A stretch of 64,000 bases of DNA from Closterium sp. NIES-65 (taxonomy: Eukaryota > Streptophyta > Zygnematophyceae > Desmidiales > Closteriaceae), in contig CANXME010002067.1 in NCBI GenBank assembly GCA_948144175.1, positions 248,001-312,000 on the forward strand, written 5' to 3'. Below, in pieces: positions 40,701 through 52,298 of this stretch. The notes beneath the pieces are model-generated. The model ran no database searches. It was not told where the DNA came from and saw nothing but the letters and a program-made list of their open reading frames with translations. The position numbers and the translations under genes were made by a program. Every line of letters starts with the position of its first letter. The first letter of the stretch is position 1.

Positions 40701-43700
40701 GCTGCTGCAGGGAGTGGTGAAGGATATAAAGAAGAAGGAAAGCAAACTGCCCACCTCGAGTTCAATTCTGGACAGTCCCTCCGGGCCTTCTGCTTCCTCA
40801 GGCTCATCCGGTGGTGCTTTCAGTGCTTCTGGGTTTTCCACCTCGTCCTCCCACCCGTCTGCAGGTACCGCTCTGCACCACAGGGCACCGGTTCAGGACC
40901 ACTACAGGTCGTCTGAATCCCAGAAGCAACAGTATTCAGATGTGCCTCTAGCAAAGAGTTTTAGTAGTAGCCTGCCGGCTGTGGGTGGGGAGGGGGATGT
41001 GGGTTCGCCTATGCATGCCGTATCTGGTGCTGACAGGTGGCACGCTGTGAGTGGCGGAGTGGGTGGTGGAGGCGGGGGGATGGGGCAGGGAGGGGAAGGG
41101 GGAGAGGATGAGGGGGTGGAGGAGGGGGCAGGGGAGGGCGGGTGGGAGGGCAGGGAGGGTGGGGCGGGAGGGGCGACGGATGGGGGAGCGGGGGGGAGGA
41201 GGCTGGGGAAGGAGGGGCGGCCGCCAGCGGGGGAGTTGGGGGGAGTGGGGGCGGCGCAGGGGGCGCACAAAGGAGGGGGAGAAGGGGGAGCGGGCGCAGC
41301 GTGGGTGAGGGGGATGAAGAAGGCGCATAAGAAGCTGATAGGATACCTTGGCGCATCAGACAGCTTCGGGGGGAGGGAAGGGGTTGGGGCGGGGGGAGGA
41401 GTGGGCGTGGGGACAGGAGGAGGGGGACAGGGAGACGGAGGAGGAGGGGGAGTGCTGGGCGGGGGAAAGGTTGTGGGGAAGCTAGGGGGAGAGGGGCATG
41501 AAGGGGGAGTGCTGGGCGGCGGAGGGGGAGGAGCAGGGGGAGGGAGGGCGGGCGCAAGGAGACGGCTCCGGAAGGTGCTGAGTGCGGATTGGGGGAGCAC
41601 GTCATTGGACGAGCTGCTGGGCGGCAAGGGCTTGGCTGCTAGCGCGAGCACCAACCTTTCGTCATCGTCTAGCCAACCAACCCGTCCGTCCACTGCTGCT
41701 GGCAGCACTGCTGGCAACGCTGGTGGCAATGCTGCTGGCAACGCTGCTGGTCTAGCTAGCTCTGGTACTCCTATCCCTGGCCACCTTTCCACTCACTCTC
41801 ACTCCTCCACCCCTCCCCGGTCCACTTCCTCTGCTGCAGCCTCCCCGTCCCCCTCCTCCGCGCTCCTCCCGCCCTCCTCCTCCTCCATCCTCTCCCACCG
41901 CCCTGACAGTGCCGGCTCCTCCTCCTCCTCGCGCCGCTCCCGCAGTGCTGGCATGACCCTGGTTGACTTTGCAGGAATCACTGCGCCTTCGCCTGAGCCT
42001 GTAGCGGGGGCTGTAGCGGGGCCGGTGGCAGGGGCTTTAGCGGGGCCTGTAGCGGGGTCTATGGAGGGGGGAGAGGTGTGGGGGATGGTGCGGAGTGGTA
42101 GCCAGGGGTTGGGGCAGCATGGGCGGGAGAGTGCGCTGGGGAGCAGGGAGCGGATGAGCTTTGGGGGAGGTGGGGATATTGTGGATGGGCGGGAGAGAGA
42201 CAAGGGGAGGGAGGGAGAGGGGGAGCGGGAGGGGGAGAGGGAAGGAAAGGATGAGCGTGATGTGTGGGAAGCGCTGCAGGCACGCAGTTCATTGAGTGGT
42301 GGTACTGCTGCCAGTGGTGCTGCTGGTGGTGATGGCCCTGCTGCTGCTGGTGCTGTTAGTGTTGGTGTTAGTGGTGTTGACGATTTTACTGCTGGTGCTG
42401 CTGGTGGTGAGCGTGAGAGCGCGGAAGATGCTGATCCTGCTCCTATAGCTGCAGGGTGCGCCATTGGCCGCAGTGTGGGGGGAAGGGGGGCACCAGGGGA
42501 GGCGTCACTGCGTGTGTGGTACAGTGGGGGGGAGGGGAGGGCGGAGGGTAGGGGAGCGGAACGGGCACCTGATGGGGCAGGTAGGCTGGAAGGGGTTCGA
42601 GAAGGGAGGGTGGGGGAGGATAGAGGAGCAGGGGCAGTAGTGGGGCCGTCACCGCTACCAGCAACCGCTGCTGTTGCTGATGCTGCTGCTGGCGCAGGTG
42701 TTTTAGGAGGGGTAGGAGCAGCAGGAACAGCAGAGCGAGTGGGGACAGATGCTAGAGGCGCAGTGGGGGGAACAGAGCAGGAGCAATCACGAGAAGAGGT
42801 TGAGGGACCGAGCACACCCAAAGGAATGGGGGAGGGCAGGGCAACAGCGCGAGCAGGGAAGAGCAGAGTAACTGCGCAAAGAGGGGCGAGCAGAGGGGAA
42901 GAATCGGGAGGGGTGAGTGGTGAGAAGGGCGATGGGGAGGGACAGGGCAGCATGGAGCAAGGAGCAGGAGCAGCAGGAGCAGGAGGAGCAGGAGGAGCAG
43001 GAGGGGGAGGAGGAGAAGGAGGGGCAGGTATAGGCGTGGAGGAGAGTGTTCTAGAGGGCATTCACACGAGTGCAAGCACAGGAGGGGGCAGCCAAGCAGC
43101 AGAGCAGAGGCAGAGCATTCTGCAGGCTTACATGCAGAGGAAAAGCTTCAATGGAAAGAATCCTACAGCTGAGCAGGTGTGGGCTTGGATTCTAGGCCAT
43201 GATGATGAGGAGGAGGGGGAGGGGGGGGTGGATGGGAGAGGAGAGGGAGGAGCGGAGGCGAGGGGAGGCGCAGGTGGTGGGAGTGAGAAGGGGAGCAGAG
43301 GGAGCAGGGGGAGCAGGGGGAGTAGGGGGAGCAGCGGAGGGGTGGAGAGGGATGGGGAGGAGGGTGGAGGGGGGGGGGGGTGGGGAGGGGAGAGGGAGGA
43401 GAGGGAGGAGATGGGGTGGAGGAGAGTGGGAAGGAGGAGGAGGGCAAGGGGGGCGAAGGGGCAGAAGGGGGAGAGGAGGAAGGAGGGCAGAAGGCGCAGT
43501 TGACGGTTGATCCGGTGGTGGCGGCCCGGCTGGGTGTCACGGTGGAGCGCGTTGCTGACTGGCTGTGGACGCTGCATAAGATATGTGAGTAGCCTTGGCA
43601 CGTCCCAAATCCAGGTATGCGAGGGGGCGAAGGGGGAGGGGAGGAGGAGGGAGGGCAGAAGGCGCAGTTGACGGTTGATCCGGTGGTGGCTGCAAGGCTG

Positions 43701-46700
43701 GGTGTCACGGTGGAGCGTGTTGCTGATTGGCTGTGGACGCTGCATAAGATATGTGAGTGGAGCAGAGGGAGATGTGTGAGTAGTGTTGCGTGGAGGGAGA
43801 TTCGTCAGTAGAGCCCCACAAGATGTGTGATTTCGGCAGAGGGAGATGACTTCTGTGTCACCTCAGGCTGGGTGTGACAGTGGAGCGTCTTGCTGACCGG
43901 CTGTGGACGCTGCACAAGATATGTGAGTCGAGTGGCACAGCAGAGCAGGATCTGTGAGTGCAGCAGAGAGAGTTGAGTTTTGAGTCGACTCGGGTGTCAC
44001 CTCAGGCTGGGCGTCACAGTGGAGCGCGTTGAAGACTGGCTGTGGACGCTGCACAAGATGTGTGAGTCGAGTCGCGACCATTGCAGTCACCTGTTGCCTT
44101 AGCTAAACCTCAAAACTCGAAACCCTAGTTTGCGATGTCATCTGCTGCTAATGTATCTCCTTGCCCGTCTCACCATGGCGTTCTACCAGGCGGAGAGGAA
44201 CTAATATGGTTGCTTGCTGCGTCCCCTCTCCTGTGCCCTCCCAGAGCCCACACAACCTGCCCCTACCTCCTCTCTCCTCTCCCCTCTCCTCAGCCGTGGA
44301 TGTGGGGCGCACGGACAGGCACATGGCGTTTTAGCAAGCGGAGAGAAATTGATTCGGTTGTTTGTTGTCATGTCATTGTGTCTCTCCTTGCTTCCTTCAA
44401 CAGCTGCTAATAGAGGAGCGCACTGATAGGCACATGGCGTTCCACCAGGCGGAGAGGAATCATGGCACTATGTGTCACATCCCTACAGTTAAAGCCCGAG
44501 ACTCTCTGTCCTCTCCTCTCCCACCTGAAATCCTCAGCGGTGGATGTGGAGCGCACAGACACACACATGGCGTTCTATCAAGCAGAGAGGAATCGCGCCA
44601 CCATGTGTGACATCCTGGCCGTGCACGCCTGGATCGACCCCGCCACTGGCTTCTGTCAAGGTGCGCTGTGGTACCAGTATGGACGATGTCATGGGGGCAA
44701 CCAGGCATGTGTGACATCCTGGCCGTGCACGCCTGGATCGACCCTGCTACTGGCTTCTGTCAAGGTGTGGTGTGCTTGTGATGGCCATAGCAGCATGTGT
44801 GAGGCACAAGAAGCTGTAAGATGCAGCTGCCCAGGCTGTAAGGCTGTAGGGTGCAGTCCACCACACGGAGCAGAGAGGAGCAGCGCCACCATGTGTGACA
44901 TCCTGGCCGTGCACGCGTGGATCGACCCCGCTACTGGCTCCTGCCAAGGTGCGTCCTAATAGCAGCAGCATGCCATGACATCCTCTCCCCTTTCATCATG
45001 CTCTACGACCATCCTGCCCATCACCTCTCTCCATGCCTAAACCCTGCATCTTCTCCCTTTTCCATCCCTTCCCCCTACCTCAACCACCACGCATGTGCGA
45101 CATCCTCTCCCCGTGCATCATGCTCTATCCTGCCAATGAACCCTATGGCGCCTCAATGCATCCCTCCTGCATCAGCTTCCCTCCTGCATCAGCTTCCCTT
45201 TCTCCCTCTTCCCTACCTCAACCACCAGGCGTGTGCGACATCCTCTCCCCGTGCATCATGCTCTACAGCCATCCTGCCGATGCCTTGCTACGTCTCAGCC
45301 TATCCACTGCTAAACGCTTCAATCCTTCCCCTTCCCCTTCCCCTTCCCCTTCCCCTTCCCCTTCCCCTTCCCCTTCCCCTTCCCCTTCCCCTCCCTTCAC
45401 CAGGCATGTGCGACATCCTCTCGCCATTCATCATGCTCTACGCCCATCCTGCTGACGCCTTCTGGTGTTTTGAGTGCCTCTTCTCCCGCATTGTAAGCCC
45501 TGTGACTGCCACCCGTCCCACGCTTGACTGCCCCTGTCTCACAACGACTCAAAGCTGGTATTTTGAGTGCCTCTTCTCCCGCGTTGTAAGCCCTGCCTGC
45601 CACCCATCCCATCCCATCCCATTCCATCCCATCCCATCCCATCCCATCCCATCCCATCCCATCCCATCCCATCCCATCCCATCCCATCCCATCCCATCCC
45701 ATCCCATCCCATCCCATCCCATCCCATCCCATCCCATCCCATCCCATCCCATCCCATCCCATCCCATCCCATCCCATGCCATGCCATGCCATGCTTCACT
45801 GGCCTTGGTTCACCACGTCTCAAGCTGGTGCTTCACTGGCCTTGGTTTACCACGTCTCAAGCTGGTGCTTCGACTCTCGCTTCTCCTAAATTGTGAAACC
45901 CACCTTAGCATCAACCGATCGTGCATCTCCCCCCGCCCCGCCCCTCCCCCAGCGCCACAACTTTGTGCTGGAGGGGCCGGTGGGCTTCCTGCGGCAGCTA
46001 GCGGTGCTGAGAGACGTGGTGGCGCTGGTCCCCCACACACTTCCGTTCTCCGTTCCCTCCTCCAACCCCACTCTCCCCCTCCCCCCCACTCCCACCAGCG
46101 CCACAACTTTGTATTAGAGGGGCCGGTGGGCATCCTGCGGCAGCTAGCGGTGCTGCGGGACGTGGTGGCGCTGGTGGACCCCGAGCTGGCCTCGCACCTG
46201 GAGGAGCTGGGAGCCGACAACTTCATGTTCGCCTTCCGCATGCTGCTCGTGCTCTTTAGGAGAGAGCTGCCACTTGTGGACGTGATCGTCATGTGGGAGG
46301 TGGGTGCTTGTTTGTAAGGAAGAATTTGGGCTACTGAGCTGGTAGTTACAGGGGGGGAAGTTGGGTTGGGTGGTGGCGCTGGTGGACCCCGAGCTCGCCT
46401 CCCACCTGGAGGAGCTGGGCGCGGACAACTTCATGTTCGCCTTCCGCATGCTGCTGGTGATGTGATCGTCATGTGGGAGGTGGGTGCAGGGGAGGAGGTG
46501 GGTTGTGTAGGTACCTGACGCATCTGGAGGAGCTGGGAGCGGACAGCTTCATGTTCGCCTTCCGCATGCTGCTGGTTCTCTTTAGAAGAGAACTGCCCCT
46601 CGTGGACGTGATCGTCATGTGGGAGGTGGGTGAAAGGGAAGAGGTGCGTTGGCTAGATGGTGGGTCACAGGGCAGAGGGATAACTTGATGTTCGCCTTCC

Positions 46701-49700
46701 GCATGCTGCTCGTGCTCTTTAGAAGAGAACTCCCCCTCGTTGACGTCATTGTGATGTGGGAGGTGCGTTGGGGTACAATCAGGGTTACCTGGGGAGCTGG
46801 GCTACAGGGGGGGAAGGTGGGTTGGGTTGGGTGGTGGCTCTCGTGGACCCCGAGCTCGCCTCCCACCTGGAGGAGCTGGGCGCGGATAAATTCATGTTTC
46901 CCTTCCCCCTTCCCCCGTTCTCCACTGTTCCCCATCCTCTGTTTCCACCTTCCCCCTTCCCCCATTCCCCCATTCCCCACTGTGCCCCCCCCCTTCCCCC
47001 ATTCCCCACTGTGCCCTCCCCCTTCCCCCGTCCCCCATTCCCCACTGTTCCCCATGCTCTGTTTCCCCAGATGATGTGGGCGGCGGATTTTGACTCGCGA
47101 ATGGCATCAGTGCTCCTCCATCACCCCCCTGAGGGTCTCAACCTGGTCGCCGAGCCGCACACCTGGTCCACCGGTCCCCTCCCCCCCCTCGACTCCCCCA
47201 CCAACGACGCCGCCACCACCCCCGTACCGTTCTCCACCGCTTCCAACCAAGGCTCGGGGTCGTCTCTAGGGGGGTTTGACGTGATGGGGCTGGGCGGGGG
47301 GAGGAGAGGGGGGATATGGCGGTCCGGGCAGCTGACGGCACAGGATGTGGAGGGAGGGGCGAGTTTGATGTCTCAGTGGGGAGAGGCGCGAGTGGGAGAT
47401 GAGGATTTGGCGGTGTTCTGTGTGGCGGCCATTCTGAGGGTCAACCGGAAGAGACTGCTGCTTGTGGAAGGTTCTGACGAAGCTATTAAGGTGGGTCCTG
47501 GCTCTTGAAGCGGCCCAGATGTTACAAAAACAAATGAACCGCCTCAGAAACGGGACCTGGCCATGTTCTGTGTGGCGGCCATTCTGAGGGTCAACCGGAA
47601 GAGACTGCTGCTGGTTGAAGGGTCTGATGAAGCAATCAAGGTGGGTCTATGTTCGGAACGTCTGAAAAGGCCATGTGGAGGGGGGGCCGAGTTTGATGTC
47701 GCAGTGGGGGGAGGCGTGGGTGGGAGATGAGGACCTGGCGATGTTCGGTGTGGCGGCCATTCTGAGGGTCAACCGGAAGAGACTGCTGGTGGTTGAAGGG
47801 TCTGACGAAGCCATCAAGGTGGGACTTGCCTTCTGAGGCGCCTAAGGTATTATCTCTATTCTGAGGCGCCTAAGGTATTATCTCTATTCTGAGGCGCCTA
47901 AGGTATTATCTCTATTCTGAGGCGCCTAAGGTATTATCTCTATTCTGAGGCGCCTAAGGTATTATCTCTATTCTGAGGCGCCTAAGGTATTATCTCTATT
48001 CTGAGGCGCCTAAGGTATTATCTCTATTCTGAGGCGCCTAAGGTATTATCTCTATTCTGAGGCGCCTAAGGTATTATCTCTATTCTGAGGCGCCTAAGGT
48101 ATTATCTCTATTCTGAGGCGCCTAAGGTATTATCTCTATTCTGAGGCGCCTAAGGTATTATCTCTATTCTGAGGCGCCTAAGGTATTATCTATATTCTGA
48201 GGCGCCTAAGGTATTATCTCTATTCTGAGGCGCCTAAGGTATTATCTCTATTCTGAGGCGCCTAAGGTATTATCTCTATTCTGAGGCGCCTAAGGTATTA
48301 TCTCTATTCTGAGGCGCCTAAGGTATTATCTCTATTCTGAGGCGCCTAAGGTATTATCTCTATTCTGAGGCGCCTAAGGTATTATCTCTATTCTGAGGCG
48401 CCTAAGGTATTATCTCTATTCTGAGGCGCCTAAGGTATTATCTCTATTCTGAGGCGCCTAAGGTATTATCTCTATTCTGAGGCACCTAAGGTATTATCTC
48501 TATTCTGAGGCGCCTAAGGTATTATCTCTATTCTGAGGCGCCTAAGGTATTATCTCTATTCTGAGGCGCCTAAGGTATTATCTCTATTCTGAGGCGCCTA
48601 AGGTATTATCTCTATTCTGAGGCGCCTAAGGTATTATCTATATTCTGAGGCGCCTAAGGTATTATCTCTATTCTGAGGCGCCTAAGGTATTATCTCTATT
48701 CTGAGGCGCCTAAGGTATTATCTCTATTCTGAGGCGCCTAAGGTATTATCTCTATTCTGAGGCGCCTAAGGTATTATCTCTATTCTGAGGCGCCTAAGGT
48801 ATTATCTCTATTCTGAGGCGCCTAAGGTATTATCTCTATTCTGAGGCGCCTAAGGTATTATCTCTATTCTGAGGCGCCTAAGGTATTATCTCTATTCTGA
48901 GGCGCCTAAGGTATTATCTCTATTCTGAGGCGCCTAAGGTATTATCTCTATTCTGAGGCGCCTAAGGTATTATCTCTATTCTGAGGCGCCTAAGGTATTA
49001 TCTCTATTCTGAGGCGCCTAAGGTATTATCTCTATTCTGAGGCGCCTAAGGTATTATCTATATTCTGAGGCGCCTAAGGTATTATCTCTATTCTGAGGCG
49101 CCTAAGGTATTATCTCTATTCTGAGGCGCCTAAGGTATTATCTCTATTCTGAGGCGCCTAAGGTATTATCTATATTCTGAGGCGCCTAAGGTATTATCTC
49201 TATTCTGAGGCGCCTAAGGTATTATCTATATTCTGAGGCGCCTAAGGTATTATCTCTATTCTGAGGCGCCTAAGGTATTATCTCTATTCTGAGGCGCCTA
49301 AGGTATTATCTCTATTCTGAGGCGCCTAAGGTATTATCTCTATTCTGAGGCGCCTAAGGTATTATCTCTATTCTGAGGCGCCTAAGGTATTATCTCTATT
49401 CTGAGGCGCCTAAGGTATTATCTCTATTCTGAGGCGCCTAAGGTATTATCTCTATTCTGAGGCGCCTAAGGTATTATCTCTATTCTGAGGCGCCTAAGGT
49501 ATTATCTCTATTCTGAGGCGCCTAAGGTATTATCTCTATTCTGAGGCGCCTAAGGTATTATCTCTATTCTGAGGCGCCTAAGGTATTATCTCTATTCTGA
49601 GGCGCCTAAGGTATTATCTCTATTCTGAGGCGCCTAAGGTATTATCTCTATTCTGAGGCGCCTAAGGTATTATCTCTATTCTGAGGCGCCTAAGGTATTA

Positions 49701-52298
49701 TCTCTATTCTGAGGCGCCTAAGGTATTATCTCTATTCTGAGGCGCCTAAGGTATTATCTCTATTCTGAGGCGCCTAAGGTATTATCTCTATTCTGAGGCG
49801 CCTAAGGTATTATCTCTATTCTGAGGCGCCTAAGGTATTATCTATATTCTGAGGCGCCTAAGGTATTATCTATATTCTGAGGCGCCTAAGGTATTATCTA
49901 TATTCTGAGGCGCCTAAGGTATTATCTCTATTCTGAGGCGCCTAAGGTATTATCTCTATTCTGAGGCGCCTAAGGTATTATCTCTATTCTGAGGCGCCTA
50001 AGGTATTATCTCTATTCTGAGGCGCCTAAGGTATTATCTCTATTCTGAGGCGCCTAAGGTATTATCTCTATTCTGAGGCGCCTAAGGTATTATCTCTATT
50101 CTGAGGCGCCTAAGGTATTATCTCTATTCTGAGGCGCCTAAGGTATTATCTCTATTCTGAGGCGCCTAAGGTATTATCTCTATTCTGAGGCGCCTAAGGT
50201 ATTATCTCTATTCTGAGGCGCCTAAGGTATTATCTCTATTCTGAGGCGCCTAAGGTATTATCTCTATTCTGAGGCGCCTAAGGTATTATCTCTATTCTGA
50301 GGCGCCTAAGGTATTATCTCTATTCTGAGGCGCCTAAGGTATTATCTCTATTCTGAGGCGCCTAAGGTATTATCTCTATTCTGAGGCGCCTAAGGTATTA
50401 TCTCTATTCTGAGGCGCCTAAGGTATTATCTCTATTCTGAGGCGCCTAAGGTATTATCTCTATTCTGAGGCGCCTAAGGTATTATCTCTATTCTGAGGCG
50501 CCTAAGGTATTATCTATATTCTGAGGCGCCTAAGGTATTATCTCTATTCTGAGGCGCCTAAGGTATTATCTCTATTCTGAGGCGCCTAAGGTATTATCTC
50601 TATTCTGAGGCGCCTAAGGTATTATCTATATTCTGAGGCGCCTAAGGTATTATCTCTATTCTGAGGCGCCTAAGGTATTATCTATATTCTGAGGCGCCTA
50701 AGGTATTATCTCTATTCTGAGGCGCCTAAGGTATTATCTCTATTCTGAGGCGCCTAAGGTATTATCTCTATTCTGAGGCGCCTAAGGTATTATCTCTATT
50801 CTGAGGCGCCTAAGGTATTATCTCTATTCTGAGGCGCCTAAGGTATTATCTCTATTCTGAGGCGCCTAAGGTATTATCTCTATTCTGAGGCGCCTAAGGT
50901 ATTATCTCTATTCTGAGGCGCCTAAGGTATTATCTCTATTCTGAGGCGCCTAAGGTATTATCTCTATTCTGAGGCGCCTAAGGTATTATCTCTATTCTGA
51001 GGCGCCTAAGGTATTATCTCTATTCTGAGGCGCCTAAGGTATTATCTCTATTCTGAGGCGCCTAAGGTATTATCTCTATTCTGAGGCGCCTAAGGTATTA
51101 TCTCTATTCTGAGGCGCCTAAGGTATTATCTCTATTCTGAGGCGCCTAAGGTATTATCTCTATTCTGAGGCGCCTAAGGTATTATCTCTATTCTGAGGCG
51201 CCTAAGGTATTATCTCTATTCTGAGGCGCCTAAGGTATTATCTCTATTCTGAGGCGCCTAAGGTATTATCTCTATTCTGAGGCGCCTAAGGTATTATCTA
51301 TATTCTGAGGCGCCTAAGGTATTATCTATATTCTGAGGCGCCTAAGGTATTATCTATATTCTGAGGCGCCTAAGGTATTATCTCTATTCTGAGGCGCCTA
51401 AGGTATTATCTCTATTCTGAGGCGCCTAAGGTATTATCTCTATTCTGAGGCGCCTAAGGTATTATCTCTATTCTGAGGCGCCTAAGGTATTATCTCTATT
51501 CTGAGGCGCCTAAGGTATTATCTCTATTCTGAGGCGCCTAAGGTATTATCTCTATTCTGAGGCGCCTAAGGTATTATCTCTATTCTGAGGCGCCTAAGGT
51601 ATTATCTCTATTCTGAGGCGCCTAAGGTATTATCTCTATTCTGAGGCGCCTAAGGTATTATCTATATTCTGAGGCGCCTAAGGTATTATCTATATTCTGA
51701 GGCGCCTAAGGTATTATCTATATTCTGAGGCGCCTAAGGTATTATCTATATTCTGAGGCGCTTGATCCATTCTGTTCTGTGTGGCGGTCAGGGCAGCTGA
51801 CGGCACAGGATGTGGAGGGAGGGGGGGGGGAGTTTGATGTCTCAGTGAGGGGAGGCTCGGGTGGGGGATGTGGACCACCTGCATCCACCTGCGCTGCTTT
51901 CTAACCTCTCTACCTTTCACATTCATGCTCTCTCTCACCCCTCCCTGCCCCACTCAACCCATCAGATGTTCAACGATGTGGAGCTCGTATTAGATGTGGT
52001 TTCCTGCATCCATCTCGCCATCAAGCTCCGCACCAAGTACTTCAGAAAGGTGTGTACATGCAAAAAACCATCTTCATATATATGTCTACATGTAGTATAG
52101 ATACACCATGTACTTGTTTTGATTCTTGTTTCTCACAACTAGCTTCTGGGCCCACAAGCTGGTGCACTTGACATGTTCCCCTTTCACACCCTTTCGCAAC
52201 CCCTCTAATTGCCCTTGTGTCCCCCCCTCCCTCTCTCCGTTGGATTGGACTCACACTCCACGTTCTTGCAGGCTCCACGCGGCATCAGGGCTCGATAG
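37582..52298 (+). CDS. TBC-domain RabGAP, plant TBC1D15/GYP7-like
   Basis: This is a GTPase-activating protein for Rab GTPases in vesicle traffic. Probable exons are 37582-37686, 38266-38369, 38948-43584, 44538-44660, 45404-45492, 46099-46299, 47071-47490, 51966-52049 and 52272-52298. Landmarks are RLKPRMWKSAF, SIRGEVWEFLLG (TBC motif A), VDVERTD (motif B, with the catalytic Arg of DxxR), GFCQG (motif C, glutamine finger), ADAFWCFECLFSR, FAFRMLLVLFRREL and MWEMMWA. The third exon inserts about 1,500 mostly Gly/Glu/Ser/Ala residues between motifs A and B, where relatives have roughly a hundred. Its frame switches at a 9-G run (40053-40061) and back at a 12-G run (43369-43380). The true N terminus may lie upstream. 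Every short exon has extra copies, and intron 7 holds a 3.9-kb satellite. Confidence 0.83.
38040..38510 (+). repeat. copies of TBC exon 2 (motif A exon)
   Basis: Upstream copies lie at about 38044-38077 (partial) and 38140-38200 (GVDKSIRGEVWEFLLGC, then WQLK), and a downstream 3'-half copy at 38455-38508. The real exon is 38266-38369. The 5' copies share the GCGCGCAGG acceptor context. Confidence 0.88.
38544..38722 (+). repeat. about 62-bp direct duplication flanking a palindromic insert
   Basis: Copies start at 38544 and 38659 (AAAGGAAAGGCTAGGG...GGCGT). Between them (38616-38655) lie GACTTTCGAGGCGACTCAAAAGTC and GACTTTTGAGTC, members of the recurrent palindrome family. Confidence 0.88.
38797..38862 (+). 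repeat. copy of the start of TBC exon 3
   Basis: It resembles 38950-39008 (CAGCTGCTGCTGCAGTGCCA...GCACAGCAACGTGGG) and is followed by unrelated intron sequence. Confidence 0.8.
43645..44060 (+). repeat. three copies of the 3' end of TBC exon 3
   Basis: Copies end at about 43752, 43921 and 44060, each encoding LGVTVER...WLWTLHK(I/M) and each ending at a GTGAGT donor like the real exon end (43584). The palindrome GAGTTTTGAGTCGACTC (43975-43991) lies between the last two. Confidence 0.9.
44168..44948 (+). repeat. copies of TBC exon 4 (motif B/C exon)
   Basis: The real exon is 44538-44660. Upstream copies lie at about 44168-44205, 44290-44350 (Tyr codon changed to TAG) and 44404-44490. Downstream copies of the 3' half lie at 44703-44764 and 44870-44949 (MCDILAVHAWIDPATG), both with GTG-type donors. 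Confidence 0.9.
44969..45596 (+). repeat. copies of TBC exon 5
   Basis: Upstream copies at about 44973-45022, 45089-45140 and 45228-45287 encode MCDILSPFIMLY-like residues. A downstream 3' copy at 45559-45589 (FECLFSRV) ends at GTAAGC. The real exon is 45404-45492. Confidence 0.88.
45325..45395 (+). repeat. (CCCCTT)n microsatellite
   Basis: About 11 CCCCTT units form the pyrimidine tract just before the TBC exon 5 acceptor at 45401-45403. Confidence 0.92.
45600..45785 (+). repeat. (CATCC)n pentanucleotide microsatellite
   Basis: About 35 units of CATCC with one CATTC and terminal CATGC variants. The open frames it creates on both strands are artefacts. Confidence 0.96.
45952..46905 (+). repeat. 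copies of TBC exon 6
   Basis: The real exon is 46099-46299. An upstream copy lies at 45952-46029 (NFVLEGPVGFLRQLAVLRD). Downstream copies at about 46372-46456, 46516-46625, 46686-46761 and 46832-46905 repeat LEELGAD, FAFRMLL and REL...VIVMWE. Two of these end at GTGGGT or GTGCGT donors. Confidence 0.9.
47550..47820 (+). repeat. two copies of the 3' end of TBC exon 7
   Basis: Copies at about 47551-47640 and 47676-47819 encode LAMFCVAAILRVNRKRLL and close variants, ending at AAG|GTGGG donors as the real exon does (47490). Confidence 0.9.
47833..51762 (+). repeat. 28-bp intronic satellite, about 140 copies
   Basis: The unit runs CTGAGGCGCCTAAGG then TATTATCTCTATT (28 bp). Almost the only variation is TCTCTATT versus TCTATATT, plus one GGCACC. 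Each unit contains the self-complementary AGGCGCCT. The array fills TBC intron 7 between the exon 7 copies and a decayed copy at 51775. Its near-identity over 3.9 kb implies very recent expansion or strong homogenisation. Confidence 0.97.
51775..51890 (+). repeat. decayed copy of part of TBC exon 7
   Basis: It resembles 47310-47400 (GGGCAGCTGACGGCACAGGA and the following GTTTGATGTCTCAGTG). It lies directly after the 28-bp satellite, so the satellite sits inside a duplicated interval. Confidence 0.8.

Noticed and set aside
45539-45823. GMGWD repeat protein on the reverse strand
   Set aside because: It is the (CATCC)n microsatellite read on the complementary strand.
47833-51762. Possible CRISPR-like array (regular 28-bp repeats)
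   Set aside because: There are no unique spacers. The units are head-to-tail and the region is an intron of a eukaryotic gene.
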